From Chloroflexota bacterium (GTDB lineage Bacteria; Chloroflexota; Anaerolineae; Aggregatilineales; Phototrophicaceae): 64,000 nucleotides of DNA. The DNA is taken from assembly GCA_009841405.1 (NCBI GenBank), contig VXLV01000075.1, positions 1 through 64,000 of the forward strand, written 5' to 3'. Positions 27,412 through 36,224 of the stretch are shown one piece after another. The position numbers and the translations under genes were made by a program. The notes under the pieces are model-generated. The model had not been told where the DNA came from. It did not search any database and saw only the letters and a list, made by a program, of their open reading frames with translations. Within the stretch, counting starts at the first letter, position 1. Each line of letters starts with the position of its first letter.

Positions 27412-28266
27412 TTATATTCCGGCGGACTTGCGCGCGATAACGATTTGATTCACGCCCCAGTTCAACGGAATGAAGGCGCCTCTCGTCAATACCTGTAGCA
27501 GCGCGGGCCAGCCAAAAAGCGCGAATTGCAGCTTGGTCGGCACCAGCGGCAAGTACGGCACATCCCATAGGCCGTCGCCGAAGTGACGCTCGATTCGGAA
27601 GCCGTTTTCCGCGCACCAGGCGCGCCAGACCGCCGGTGGCTGCACATTGATATGAGTAGGATCGATGCCGGTAGCATCGGTGGCAGGATCTTTGAGCGAT
27701 CTCAACGCGTACTCCGGATGCGGCGTGACAAAAAGAAAGAGACCGCCAGGCCGCAAGACGCGCCTTATCTCTCCGATAAACGCGCGCGGTCGCTCCAGAT
27801 GCTCGATCAAATGCAAAGCTGCCACGACGCTGAATTCACCTGTTTCAAACTGGAGCGGCTGGTTGGCGTCGCCCGGGAGGACTCGCGCTCTCGGCGCTTG
27901 CTGGCGAGTTTGTTCCACCGCGTAATCCATCATGTCGATCCCGGTGCATTGGAAGTCATCCTGAAGCAAGCCCAAGAGGTGCCCCAAGCCACTGCCGACC
28001 TCCAGGAGCGATCCGCCTTCGGCCGGGGCATAACGCCGTAGCAGCGCCGCATAATAGCGCCGCGCGAACCAATACATACTGAATCGCCCCAAAGGACGCT
28101 TGCCGTATTCGCGTACGCGAAAATAGCTTTCGTTATAGTGGTGGACCGGAGCGCGCGGAACCGAGGGCTTGGCCGGCAGACCTCTGTCTCCAGGTTCGGG
28201 AGCAAATGGCGAGTCGGTATCGAGTTTCTGTGAATCGACAGCTGTTTCCAGTTCTGAGGCGTTCAA
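27412..28266 (-). CDS. Class I SAM-dependent methyltransferase
   Basis: A 284-aa protein with a disordered N-terminus of about 40 residues, then a Rossmann methyltransferase domain: LLEVGSGLGHLLG (motif I), GIDMMDYAV (post I), VVAALHLIEHLE (motif IV region) and VLRPGGLFLFVTPHP. It resembles methyltransferases acting on quinones, sugars or small lipids; the C-terminal hydrophobic stretch (LQFALFGWPALLQVL) suggests membrane association. The start is TTG at 28266, with AGGAAT upstream. Confidence 0.83.
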   Translation of the reverse strand: MNASELETAVDSQKLDTDSPFAPEPGDRGLPAKPSVPRAPVHHYNESYFRVREYGKRPLGRFSMYWFARRYYAALLRRYAPAEGGSLLEVGSGLGHLLGLLQDDFQCTGIDMMDYAVEQTRQQAPRARVLPGDANQPLQFETGEFSVVAALHLIEHLERPRAFIGEIRRVLRPGGLFLFVTPHPEYALRSLKDPATDATGIDPTHINVQPPAVWRAWCAENGFRIERHFGDGLWDVPYLPLVPTKLQFALFGWPALLQVLTRGAFIPLNWGVNQIVIARKSAGI

Positions 28267-28446
28267 GTAATTCTATTCCTGTCTTTCCGGCACAGCTAAT
28301 CGTATTGCCAAAATCGCAAAACCGCAATTACTGACGCGGACAATTCCGATTGAGCGCCTGTGCATTGGCGGGCGTACAAAATACTCGACGAATCTGTCGC
28401 CATCAATCTTCCCCTGCTAAAATGCGCGCCGGACAAGGACCCCAGC

Positions 28447-29454
28447 ATGAGCGACACGGGCATCACTCAGATCGCGGACGACATCGCGCAGGTGCGCATT
28501 CCGCTGCCCTACGCGTTGAATATCGTCAACTGCTACCTGCTGCGCGGCGCGGAGGGCTGGACGCTGGTCGATACCGGCCTCAATACGGCGGCGGCGCGCG
28601 CGCAATGGCGGAGCGCCCTCAACGCGCTGGATATCACGCCGGACGCGATCGAGAAGATTGTCTTAACCCACATGCACCCCGATCACTTCGGCATGGCCGG
28701 CTGGTGGCAGCGGCAGGCGGCGACGCCCATGCCGCTCTTCCTGCCCGAGCGCGAGCGGCGGCAGATGCAGGTTTTCTATCGCCGCGACAATACGCCGCTC
28801 TATCACCAATGGATGCTGGAATGCGGGATGGACGAAGAATCGGTCGACAACATCGAAAACGCCCTTTACAGCACCCGCGACTTGACCCAGCCCCATCCGC
28901 TGGCGCAGCGCTTCCTGCGCGCGGGTGAGACGGTCCGCCTGGGCGCGCGCGACTTTCAGACGATTCACGCGCCCGGCCACAGCGACGGCCAGATGATCTT
29001 TTACGAGGTCGACGACCGCCTGATGCTCTGCGGCGATCACGTCTTGATGCGGATCACGCCCAATATCGGCAGCTGGCCGCACACCGAGCCGGATCCTCTG
29101 GGCCGATTTATGGAGTCGCTGGAGGCGCTGTCCGCGCTTGACGTGCGCCTGGCTCTGCCGGGGCACAAGCAGCTGATCAGCGATTGGCGCGGGCGTATCC
29201 AGGAGCTGATCGCCCACCATCAGCAGCGCCTGGAGGAAACGCGGGCTGCAGTATCGTCGGGCGCGCGCACGGTGCTGGAAGTGGCGACGCAGCTATTTGA
29301 CATGGAGCGCTTGACAGCGCACGAATGGCGCTTCGCCCTGGCCGAGACGCTGGCGCACCTCAATTATCTGCACGCGCGCGGCGGCGTTACGCGCATACCC
29401 GTTGAAGACGACGAGGCGACCCGCTGGATAGCGGCCGAGGTCCCGCGGCGGTAA
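28447..29454 (+). CDS. Metallo-beta-lactamase-fold hydrolase
   Basis: A 335-aa hydrolase of the MBL superfamily. The zinc-binding HxHxDH is HMHPDH (H75, H77, D79, H80), with a further His in HAPGHSDGQ and Asp in LMLCGDHV. After the core, a C-terminal helical region of about 100 residues (RIQELIAHHQQRLEE onward) resembles the winged tail of LACTB2-like and glyoxalase II-like proteins. Start ATG 28447. The substrate may be a thioester, RNA end or lactone; it cannot be decided here. Confidence 0.84.
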   Translation: MSDTGITQIADDIAQVRIPLPYALNIVNCYLLRGAEGWTLVDTGLNTAAARAQWRSALNALDITPDAIEKIVLTHMHPDHFGMAGWWQRQAATPMPLFLPERERRQMQVFYRRDNTPLYHQWMLECGMDEESVDNIENALYSTRDLTQPHPLAQRFLRAGETVRLGARDFQTIHAPGHSDGQMIFYEVDDRLMLCGDHVLMRITPNIGSWPHTEPDPLGRFMESLEALSALDVRLALPGHKQLISDWRGRIQELIAHHQQRLEETRAAVSSGARTVLEVATQLFDMERLTAHEWRFALAETLAHLNYLHARGGVTRIPVEDDEATRWIAAEVPRR

Positions 29455-29502
29455 GCTTTGGCCTTCTTAGGCAGAGCTTGCTTCTTTTGCCATCAGGCCG
29501 CG

Positions 29503-31029
29503 TCAGCGCGCGTACTGCCGGATCACTGTATCCTTGCCGGTTTCGACGATCTGACGAAGCTGATAGCCGCGCTCGCGCATATAGCTCTCGAGTTGAACGA
29601 GATCAGGCGGTATCGCTGAGGACTGATAAAAGGTCCAGATATTTGGCGTCGGCGCTTCGCTGATATAGTCCTCTGCTTCCCGGCCTTCAAATATCACTTC
29701 CACCTGTATGCCGTGCCTCTCGAAGTAGCGTTCTTGAAGTGTGCCGTAACCGTACTCTTTCATATCCATGTTTATCCAATGCGGGGTTTGCTGGAAACCA
29801 ATCAGAAGTGGTTTGGATTCGCCTTGAAGCGCAAGGCGATATATGGCATGAACCGGCGCCTGCGTAATTGCCCGGCGCCATCCGTAGGTGACGTACAGGT
29901 CAGAATTGCCGCTTGTGTGATGGGAAATACCCGCGATCACATATAGGACGACGAATACAATCATCCAACTGCGCCATCGCGCCAGGGCAGACAAACCAGC
30001 GGCGATCACAAACAGACAAGGCATCAGCAGCGCTGCCGCATATCGCATTCGTTCAGTTGTGACAAGCCCGGCGCTGACGCAGAACAGCAGGGCGATTAGG
30101 CCTAACAGCGCAATCAAATGCACACGGACTTGGGGCTGGCGCGTCCGGCTATCAGCCAGAGAAAGCGCGATGCCGGCGAGCGGCAGCGCAGCCAGCGCCA
30201 ATTGTCCCGCGCCATACGAGCTGTTGAGTATTACCGACAATCCGGCTCTTGCGAATTCGACTGGTAATATCAGGCGCATCGACAGGGTGTTTTGCGCCAC
30301 GCGATCGACGATTGAAAAGGCAAGCAGATGATCAATTACGCTTGCCAGGTAAGGCGCGGCAAGCGCGAGCGCGCAGACAATCGCCAAGGGGAACGCAAAC
30401 CAGCGCCAGACTTTGCGGGCGAAAATCACATGGCAGCCGAAGAGCGCTACGACCAGGAAGAGCGTAGACAGCACATGAAACATAAGCAGCGCGTATATCG
30501 CAGCGGAAACAGCCAGCCAGCGCTTCACGGTGGCGCCGCGATAGTTGACGGTCATTCGCATGTACAACCAGACCGCGATTCCTGAGGCGAGCACGACGCA
30601 ACTGTACATGCGCATTTGAACGTGGGTGTAGTTGAAATAAGCGTTGCACGCGACCAGTATGAGCATAATCAAGCCGGCGCGCGGGCCGATATAGTCGAAT
30701 CCCAGGCGGTATGCCACTGCCAAGGCAAGCAAGCCGGTAAAGATGCTGAAGACTCTAAGCACGGCTATGTCGCTGGACGCGAAATTGCCCCAGAGGTTCA
30801 ACAGAAAGAAATACCCCGGCGTTTGAGCATCGGGGTAATCCAGCACAAACTGAGAGACTTCGGCCAGAGAGTGCCCGCCACTCGCAAATCCGGCTGCCGC
30901 GATTGAATACTCTTCGTCGCCGGAAGGCGAATACAGGTCAATTTGTCTGCTGCTCAAGATTGCAACGACCAGCAGAATAGGAATCGCCCAAGCCCAGTGT
31001 CTTGGCGGTAGCGCGCGTATGGGCGCCAT
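29503..31029 (-). CDS. GT39-like (PMT-family) integral membrane glycosyltransferase
   Basis: A 508-aa membrane protein with about 9-11 hydrophobic helices. The first extracytoplasmic loop carries the acidic DLYSPSGDEEYSI, which matches the catalytic-loop acidic residues of the GT-C family, followed by DAQTPGYFFLLNLW. The C-terminal 110 residues are soluble (EVIFEGREAEDYISEAP). It likely uses a polyprenyl-phosphate sugar to glycosylate proteins or lipids outside the membrane. It is downstream of the secreted glycosidase-like gene on the same strand. Confidence 0.75.
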   Translation of the reverse strand: MAPIRALPPRHWAWAIPILLVVAILSSRQIDLYSPSGDEEYSIAAAGFASGGHSLAEVSQFVLDYPDAQTPGYFFLLNLWGNFASSDIAVLRVFSIFTGLLALAVAYRLGFDYIGPRAGLIMLILVACNAYFNYTHVQMRMYSCVVLASGIAVWLYMRMTVNYRGATVKRWLAVSAAIYALLMFHVLSTLFLVVALFGCHVIFARKVWRWFAFPLAIVCALALAAPYLASVIDHLLAFSIVDRVAQNTLSMRLILPVEFARAGLSVILNSSYGAGQLALAALPLAGIALSLADSRTRQPQVRVHLIALLGLIALLFCVSAGLVTTERMRYAAALLMPCLFVIAAGLSALARWRSWMIVFVVLYVIAGISHHTSGNSDLYVTYGWRRAITQAPVHAIYRLALQGESKPLLIGFQQTPHWINMDMKEYGYGTLQERYFERHGIQVEVIFEGREAEDYISEAPTPNIWTFYQSSAIPPDLVQLESYMRERGYQLRQIVETGKDTVIRQYAR

Positions 31030-31065
31030 GTTCTTTTGATTACGCCCGTTTCGGGTCAGCGCCTA

Positions 31066-32460
31066 TCAGCGCTGCAAGCTCGCTATGGCGTCACAGGCCG
31101 GGCAGCTGCCGTCGGCGCGGATGATGGCGTAGCCGGCTTGCGGGTCGGCGCCGTAGGTATCGAAATCGACATTCCAGACGATGGCCAGCTCGACCGGCAT
31201 TTCTTCAAAGTTGGACATGATCAGCACCGCTTGCGAGAGCCACTCGGCTTGTTCGGCGACTGAAGTTTGCGCGGCCCAGGTGAAGCCGGCCGGCAGCGGG
31301 CCGTAACCCTCGGGCGACAAATAGCCGATCTCGGTCATGCACATGGGGATGTCGGCGTTGCGGAATGGCCAGGCGACGCGCCGCAGCATGAGTATGAGGT
31401 AGCGCGTGGGATAGGTATCGCGCGGGTCGCCGCCTTGGGCTGACGGCGGCAGGATGCCCTCGTTGTAATGCACGCCGATGCAGTCGGCATAGTTGGCCGC
31501 GCCCGCGTTGGCCATCTGCGCCATGAACACATTGTCGTCGCAGCCGCCCCAGCCGCAACCGGCAAAGAAGCCCGTTGGCGCCGGCGCGCCGCTGATGACC
31601 AGGGTATCCGAATTGGCGGCTTTTATGGCTTCGTAGGCGGCCCGAAGCATTTTTGTATAGTTGGCGCCGCTGACCCGCCCGGAGGGCCATTCGCGATCGA
31701 TATTGGGTTCGTTCCAAACCTCGATGGCGTCCGCGCCGTTTCGCGCCAAGAAAGCGACGTATTCGGCGAAATTCGCCACATATCCGTCAAAGTCTTCGGC
31801 AAGCTGGTTCTTGTCCCCCTTGGCGCCGAGCAATACTTTGTAACCTTTTGCGTGTGCGGCGTCAATGAGGTCCTTGCCGTCGGAGATGCCGTATTGGACT
31901 TGTTTCTTAACCCAGGTCATGCCGGCGGCATCCAGGGCGGCTTGCGATCGCTCGTCGAAATACTTGATATGTCCGCCGACCTGCATTGGCAACAGGTTCT
32001 CGATCACTGGCGGGGCCGCGCTGGCGCTGGCGTCCGCGCCGTCGCCCGTCCCAACCGGAAGCACCGGCTCCAAGTTGACCAGAGCGCTGTTGTTATTGTT
32101 GACCAGGATTGGCGCCAGGACATAATACAGGCTCTCTTGCGCCGCATTGACCGCGTGCAAGCGAATCTTGTAAAAGCCATCGGCCTGCATAGTCGTGTTC
32201 CAGCTGCCGAGTTTGCCATTGACCACCGGCGCGAAGGCCAGGCTCGAAATGGGCGTCCAGAGGACTTCCGCCTCGCCGCTGTCGTGAGGCGCGGCTTCCG
32301 CGAAATACCACTGCAAGTCAGGGATATTGGCGCTGCCGATTAGGTCCACGCTTCCTCGGACCGTATTGCGCACCGGGTCCCATTGCAGCGTCAAGTCGCT
32401 GTCCTGGGCTTGAATGGCGGCAGTCAAAATCATGAGCAAAAGCAAAGTAAGATATCGCAT
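31066..32460 (-). CDS. Secreted clan-A glycoside-hydrolase-like protein
   Basis: A 464-aa exported protein. Residues 1-19 are a signal peptide (LTLLLLMILTAAIQAQ). An N-terminal beta domain (20-125) is followed by a low-complexity linker rich in Ala/Ser (about 140-150) and a TIM-barrel hydrolase domain. The acid/base is in EVWNEPN (E251) and the likely nucleophile in MTEIGYLS (E377), the clan GH-A pattern. The Cys pairs in GCGWGGC and CPAC suggest disulfides. It could trim a cell-surface or environmental polysaccharide. Confidence 0.78.
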   Translation of the reverse strand: MRYLTLLLLMILTAAIQAQDSDLTLQWDPVRNTVRGSVDLIGSANIPDLQWYFAEAAPHDSGEAEVLWTPISSLAFAPVVNGKLGSWNTTMQADGFYKIRLHAVNAAQESLYYVLAPILVNNNNSALVNLEPVLPVGTGDGADASASAAPPVIENLLPMQVGGHIKYFDERSQAALDAAGMTWVKKQVQYGISDGKDLIDAAHAKGYKVLLGAKGDKNQLAEDFDGYVANFAEYVAFLARNGADAIEVWNEPNIDREWPSGRVSGANYTKMLRAAYEAIKAANSDTLVISGAPAPTGFFAGCGWGGCDDNVFMAQMANAGAANYADCIGVHYNEGILPPSAQGGDPRDTYPTRYLILMLRRVAWPFRNADIPMCMTEIGYLSPEGYGPLPAGFTWAAQTSVAEQAEWLSQAVLIMSNFEEMPVELAIVWNVDFDTYGADPQAGYAIIRADGSCPACDAIASLQR

Positions 32461-32782
32461 GCTTTCTCCGCTTGTTCCTGCAATGTCGTCATTCGATTAT
32501 ACGGCACGCGCGCATTCCTCGCTATCGGCGAGTTGGAAAACGGCCGCTACCGGATGCTAGCTGGGCGGCTAACGAAAACTGAGCGCAGCGATCGCAGTGT
32601 AAGGCCCGTAATTTTGGCGCCGACGGCGGGCGAGCGGCGGGCGAGCCAAGGCTCGCCCCTACGGCATTTGAAGAGAGTTGGAGATTCCCCTTGGCAAAAG
32701 TTGTGCCCAACGCAGCGCAGGTATACAATCCCGTCGAAACAAGCAATGCCGCAATTTGAACGGGCGGCTGCAGGAGATTGAG
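32461..32782. other. Divergent intergenic region with a palindromic repeat
   Basis: These 322 bases separate the glycosidase-like gene (minus) from the class III aminotransferase gene (plus). A perfect TATAAT on the minus strand lies at 32496-32501, 40 bases ahead of the glycosidase start. TATACAAT on the plus strand lies at 32722-32729. Neither has a good -35. A palindromic repeat is at 32639-32662. No coding sequence is seen. Confidence 0.5.
32639..32662. repeat. Short palindromic repeat, GAGCC/GGCTC core
   Basis: GGGCGAGCC-AA-GGCTCGCCCCTAC, a perfect inverted repeat. The same core occurs in the copy at 34284-34307. Confidence 0.7.
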
Positions 32783-34174
32783 ATGGCGATTGGCGAGAGT
32801 TTACTGACTGTCGAAGACGATATCATGACGCGCTATCGCGGGCGCACGCGCGGCTCGCGCGAGCGTCACGACGAGGCGCGAAAATACTTGCCGGCGGGCG
32901 AGACGCGCTCGGCCACCTGGTATACGCCCTACCCCACTTATATGGTCGCGGGGGAAGGCGCCTGGCTAAGGGACTGCGACGGCAACCGCTATCTCGACAT
33001 GCTCAATAATTTCACATCGCTGGTCCACGGGCACGCGCAGCCGGATATCGTGGAATTCGCCGCCGACCAATTGACGCGCGGGACGGTCTTCGGGACGGCG
33101 GCCGAGCCGCAGGTGGCGCTGGCGAAACTGCTGATCCGGCGCGTGCCCAGCTTCGAAAAGCTGCGCTTCACCAATTCCGGCACGGAAGCGACCATGATGA
33201 TGATGCGGGCGGCGCGCGCCTACACCGGGCGCGACATCATCGTGAAGATGGACGGCGGCTATCACGGCTCGCATGATTTCGTTGAGGTCAGCGTCAGCGC
33301 CGACATGGACGCCTTTGACTTGCCCGCTGCCAAGGTGGAAGGCCGGGGCGTGCCCGATGCCGTGCTGAATGCAGTCCTGGTCGCGCCATTTAATGATTTG
33401 CAGGCGCTGGAAGCGCTGCTCGGACAACATCACGAGCGCGTCGCCGGCATCATCGTCGAGCCCATGCCCAACGCGGGCGGCATGGTTCCGCCAGCGCCCG
33501 GGTACTTGCGCGGGCTGCGCGCGCTCGCGGACGCCTACGGTGTGCTGCTGCTCTTTGATGAAATCGTAACGCTGCGCCTGAGCAGCGGCGGCTACCAGGC
33601 CATTGAGGGCGCGACCCCCGATATGACCGCAGTCGCCAAGATTATCGGCGGCGGCTTCCCGGTGGGCGCATTCGGCGGGCGCCAGGACATCATGGAGCTG
33701 TTTGACCCGGTGGCGTCGCCCGATTTCGTCTTTCACAGCGGCACCTTCAACGGCAACAACATGACTATGACTGCCGGGCTGGAGGCGATGCAGCGGCTGG
33801 ATGAAGCGGCGATCGCGCGCATTAACGGCCTGGGCGAAAGCCTGGGCGCCGGCGTCAACCGCATATTGCGTTCGCTGGGCATCCGCGCGCAATGCCTGGG
33901 CTACGGCTCGCTGCAGCAAATCCACTGGACCGACCGGCCGGTGGTCAGCCTGGCGGATGCGCGGCGCGCCGGCGAGGGCATCGGCGTATTGCGTCAGTTG
34001 CTGCATCTCGAGCTTCTGAACCGCGGGGTTTATACCAGCAATCGCGGCATGTTCAGCATCACGACGCCCATGACGGCGAATGATATTGCGCTGGCGCTGG
34101 CGGCGCTAGAGGGCGCGCTGCGAAGTTTGATGCCGTATATGCGCGTCGCGGCGCCGCGGCTGCTGCGGGAATGA
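32783..34174 (+). CDS. Class III PLP aminotransferase (GSA-aminomutase-like)
   Basis: A 463-aa fold type I PLP enzyme of aminotransferase class III. FTNSGTEATMMMMRAARAYTG binds the PLP phosphate, D259 in LLFDEIVT binds the pyridine nitrogen, and the Schiff-base lysine is K286 in AKIIGGGFPVGAFGG, which looks like glutamate-1-semialdehyde aminomutase. The substrate may be a different amino acid or amine, because no haem genes are near and the usual DEVMTGFR segment reads DEIVTLRLSSGG. ATG 32783 has AGGAG seven bases upstream. Confidence 0.85.
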   Translation: MAIGESLLTVEDDIMTRYRGRTRGSRERHDEARKYLPAGETRSATWYTPYPTYMVAGEGAWLRDCDGNRYLDMLNNFTSLVHGHAQPDIVEFAADQLTRGTVFGTAAEPQVALAKLLIRRVPSFEKLRFTNSGTEATMMMMRAARAYTGRDIIVKMDGGYHGSHDFVEVSVSADMDAFDLPAAKVEGRGVPDAVLNAVLVAPFNDLQALEALLGQHHERVAGIIVEPMPNAGGMVPPAPGYLRGLRALADAYGVLLLFDEIVTLRLSSGGYQAIEGATPDMTAVAKIIGGGFPVGAFGGRQDIMELFDPVASPDFVFHSGTFNGNNMTMTAGLEAMQRLDEAAIARINGLGESLGAGVNRILRSLGIRAQCLGYGSLQQIHWTDRPVVSLADARRAGEGIGVLRQLLHLELLNRGVYTSNRGMFSITTPMTANDIALALAALEGALRSLMPYMRVAAPRLLRE

Positions 34175-34199
34175 GGGGATTGGTTCGGGCGTTGGAGGC

Positions 34200-34224
34200 G
34201 GGCGATTCACCGAATCGCCCCTAC
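34200..34224. repeat. Short palindromic repeat, single unit
   Basis: GGGCGATTC-ACC-GAATCGCCCCTAC, a perfect inverted repeat 25 bases after the class III aminotransferase stop. A paired unit follows 18 bases further on. Confidence 0.7.
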
Positions 34225-34242
34225 CTATACTAGCCAGCGCGC

Positions 34243-34307
34243 GTAGGGGCGACCAATTTGGTCGCGCGCAATGGTCTGCGCGCGGGCGAGCCAAGGCTCG
34301 CCCCTAC
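34243..34307. repeat. Paired palindromic repeat (REPIN-like unit)
   Basis: GTAGGGGCGACCAA-TTTGGTCGCGC at 34243-34267 is followed by GGGCGAGCC-AA-GGCTCGCCCCTAC at 34284-34307. The two units have different cores but their GTAGGGG and CCCCTAC ends point outward. It lies between convergent genes, where it could act as a bidirectional terminator. Confidence 0.7.
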
Positions 34308-34329
34308 AGCGTTAAGCCTGGCTGGCGGC

Positions 34330-35175
34330 TTAGCTGACGCCGGCGGCTTTCATGTGCGCTTGAATAAGATCAGAGAAGCGTTCTTCCGAGTTGTCTTGCG
34401 GCGCATACCCGATGACGCCGCGGGCGTTGGCGATGCTCCAGATGGCGTGCGGGTTGGCGCTGATGCCGTAGAAGATCTGGAAGGGTACGCCCAGCGCATC
34501 GCGGATATCGGCCGTCTCGATGCTCTTGATGAATAGTTGCGCCATATCGCGTTGGCTGATGTAGACGGCGAGGGCGCGGCGCATCCGGCGCAGGTCGCCC
34601 AGGGGCGCGGCCGCGACATCGGTTTCGCGCGGGCCGCCGATGCGGATCTGCACATTCTCCAGCGGTCGGCCGCCGTGCGTGACGCCACTGGCGAAGACCT
34701 GCCCGATTTGCTCGAAGGCAATTTTGCCCCAGCCGTACCAATTGTCCGAGGCGTTCTGGTCGGGCGTGACCATGGGCGCGGCGCCGTCCAGCGCGTAATT
34801 CTCGTAGAAGTCAGCGGCGTGGTTGGTGCTGGCCGCCACCACACGCCGCAGGCGCTCTTCCCAGGCGACTTGATAGACATTGTACGTGAGCTGCAGATTC
34901 TCGAGTTCTGAGGCGAAATAGACATCGTCGCCTTGGTCGTGGATGCGGTAGTAGGCGCAGTGGACGACTGCATCGGCGCCGCTGAAGAAATGGCGGTAGC
35001 GGTCGCGGTCGCGGTCAAGCAGGTCGACGATTTCCACGCCTTCGACTTCTTCGCCGTCGCGGTTGTGGGCGCGGGTATCGAGCAGGGTCAGGTCGTATCG
35101 CTCGCGCAAGGCGGGCAGCAAGACGCCGGCGATGATGCCGCTGGCGCCGGTGACGACGACTTTTTCTTTGGGCAT
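34330..35175 (-). CDS. NAD-dependent epimerase/dehydratase (extended SDR), uronate-dehydrogenase-like
   Basis: A 281-aa extended SDR protein. The Rossmann loop is VTGASGIIAG (a Gly-rich variant of GxxGxxG); ADAVVHCAYYR matches the NNAG-equivalent region, and the catalytic Tyr-Lys is in NWYGWGKIAFE (YxxxK). AASTNHAADFYE resembles the SNH-xxGFY segment of uronate dehydrogenases, so oxidation of a sugar or uronic acid is likely. The ATG at 35175 has GGAG eight bases upstream; a longer frame from 35307 has no such support. Confidence 0.8.
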   Translation of the reverse strand: MPKEKVVVTGASGIIAGVLLPALRERYDLTLLDTRAHNRDGEEVEGVEIVDLLDRDRDRYRHFFSGADAVVHCAYYRIHDQGDDVYFASELENLQLTYNVYQVAWEERLRRVVAASTNHAADFYENYALDGAAPMVTPDQNASDNWYGWGKIAFEQIGQVFASGVTHGGRPLENVQIRIGGPRETDVAAAPLGDLRRMRRALAVYISQRDMAQLFIKSIETADIRDALGVPFQIFYGISANPHAIWSIANARGVIGYAPQDNSEERFSDLIQAHMKAAGVS

Positions 35176-35334
35176 TTGGGGTTCTCCGCAACTGATGAGT
35201 ACTGGTAGGAGTTTAACGTGGATGATGGTATAGTGGCTTGTCTGAGAGGCGCATGTGACGAACGGGAATTGGTTGACATGGCTGCAACCAGGAGCATAGA
35301 ATAGCATTGAAAGTCAAATAGCTGGCTGGAGGCG

Positions 35335-35598
35335 ATGGTGAAGACGGAAAAGCAAAAGGAAATCGCCGAGAAGTATATGCTGCCGGAGCGTCCCTTTCTG
35401 TATGGGATGGCGAGCGCCTTCGACCTGTTTGGCGTATTGGGTCAAGGCAGAAACGAGCAGCTGCTGGCGAACTTGCGGGAAGATTTGCGCGCATTGGAAA
35501 AAGACCGAACGCGCTCTGTCTGGCAAGATGTCGGTGAAACATTGTATTGGGCGATGAATGAATACGAAAGAGCAAATGGCCCGAGCAATCGCGAATGA
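35335..35598 (+). CDS. Hypothetical protein, first gene of a three-frame operon
   Basis: An 87-aa soluble, mostly helical protein (NEQLLANLREDLRALEKDRTRSVWQDVGETLYW) with no recognised domain. GGAGG lies just before the ATG. Its stop overlaps the next start (ATGA), coupling it to the DUF2335-like gene, so it may act with that membrane protein. Confidence 0.6.
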   Translation: MVKTEKQKEIAEKYMLPERPFLYGMASAFDLFGVLGQGRNEQLLANLREDLRALEKDRTRSVWQDVGETLYWAMNEYERANGPSNRE

Positions 35599-35963
35599 GT
35601 AAGCTCGACAAGGACTCACCCGAGTCGGCGGGTGACGCTGCTGATCCAACTGACGACCTGTTACTTCCCGCAGATATTCTTGAACGCATTCCGGACGACA
35701 AACGAGAAGCGTTCAGTCGCATGCTCGTTAGCCATGGGCTCCAGATCACTAGGGAAGTGCGTTACAGTAGCACCCTTCCTTCGTATGAAGAAGCCGCTGG
35801 CTGGAATACCCTTGTGCCGGGAACAGCCGAGCGAATCTTCAATCGTTACGAACAATTGGAGATCAAGAAGCTTGAGGCCAATGACCGTGTTCTTGATATC
35901 GCTGAAGAGAAGTTCCGCAGCGATAACGAGTTTGCGTCGAAGCAACACGATAACCTCGTATGA
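35595..35963 (+). CDS. DUF2335-like protein, N-terminal part (cut by in-frame TGA)
   Basis: A 122-aa frame with the DUF2335-style N-terminus: LLPADILERIPDDKREAF, then PGTAERIFNRYEQLEIKKLEAND, the aromatic/charged helix that precedes the membrane part in this family. It ends at TGA (35961-35963), directly followed in the same frame by a GTG that opens a membrane segment. The most economical reading is one gene interrupted by a stop; separate translation from the GTG is also possible. DUF2335 proteins are small membrane proteins, often next to mobile or toxin-antitoxin genes. Confidence 0.55.
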   Translation: MSKLDKDSPESAGDAADPTDDLLLPADILERIPDDKREAFSRMLVSHGLQITREVRYSSTLPSYEEAAGWNTLVPGTAERIFNRYEQLEIKKLEANDRVLDIAEEKFRSDNEFASKQHDNLV

Positions 35964-36224
35964 GTGGCGCTGACCGAGCTAAAGAACAACGCCGATCGCA
36001 TTCGTCTTGGGCAGTGGACTGCATTCTTCGCATTTATCTTTGTTTCCCTCGGCGGCTTCTATATGGTTCATCTAGGACATGACGCGCTAGGGATTGCAGT
36101 CTTGGTTTTTGAGGCGGTCGGCGTCGCCGGCGTTTTCTTGCACCAGGTCCGCCGCGACCAACAGCGGCAGATGCGCCCTGCCGGCGGAGAGCATTCTGCA
36201 CGACCTGACCAGGCAGACGCCTAG
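35964..36224 (+). CDS. DUF2335-like protein, C-terminal membrane part
   Basis: An 86-aa continuation in the same frame as the preceding ORF, starting at GTG directly after its stop. It holds two hydrophobic helices (WTAFFAFIFVSLGGFYMVHL and LGIAVLVFEAVGVAGVFLH) and a hydrophilic tail, as in the C-terminal part of DUF2335 proteins. No ribosome site of its own is evident, so it depends on the upstream translation or is a broken half. Confidence 0.5.
   Translation: MALTELKNNADRIRLGQWTAFFAFIFVSLGGFYMVHLGHDALGIAVLVFEAVGVAGVFLHQVRRDQQRQMRPAGGEHSARPDQADA

Noticed and set aside
32783..34174. HemL of haem synthesis
   Set aside because: Only class similarity can be supported; the DEVMTGFR region differs and no haem genes are close.
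34200..34307. CRISPR array
   Set aside because: The repeats are inverted, differ in core and are irregularly spaced; no cas genes are present.
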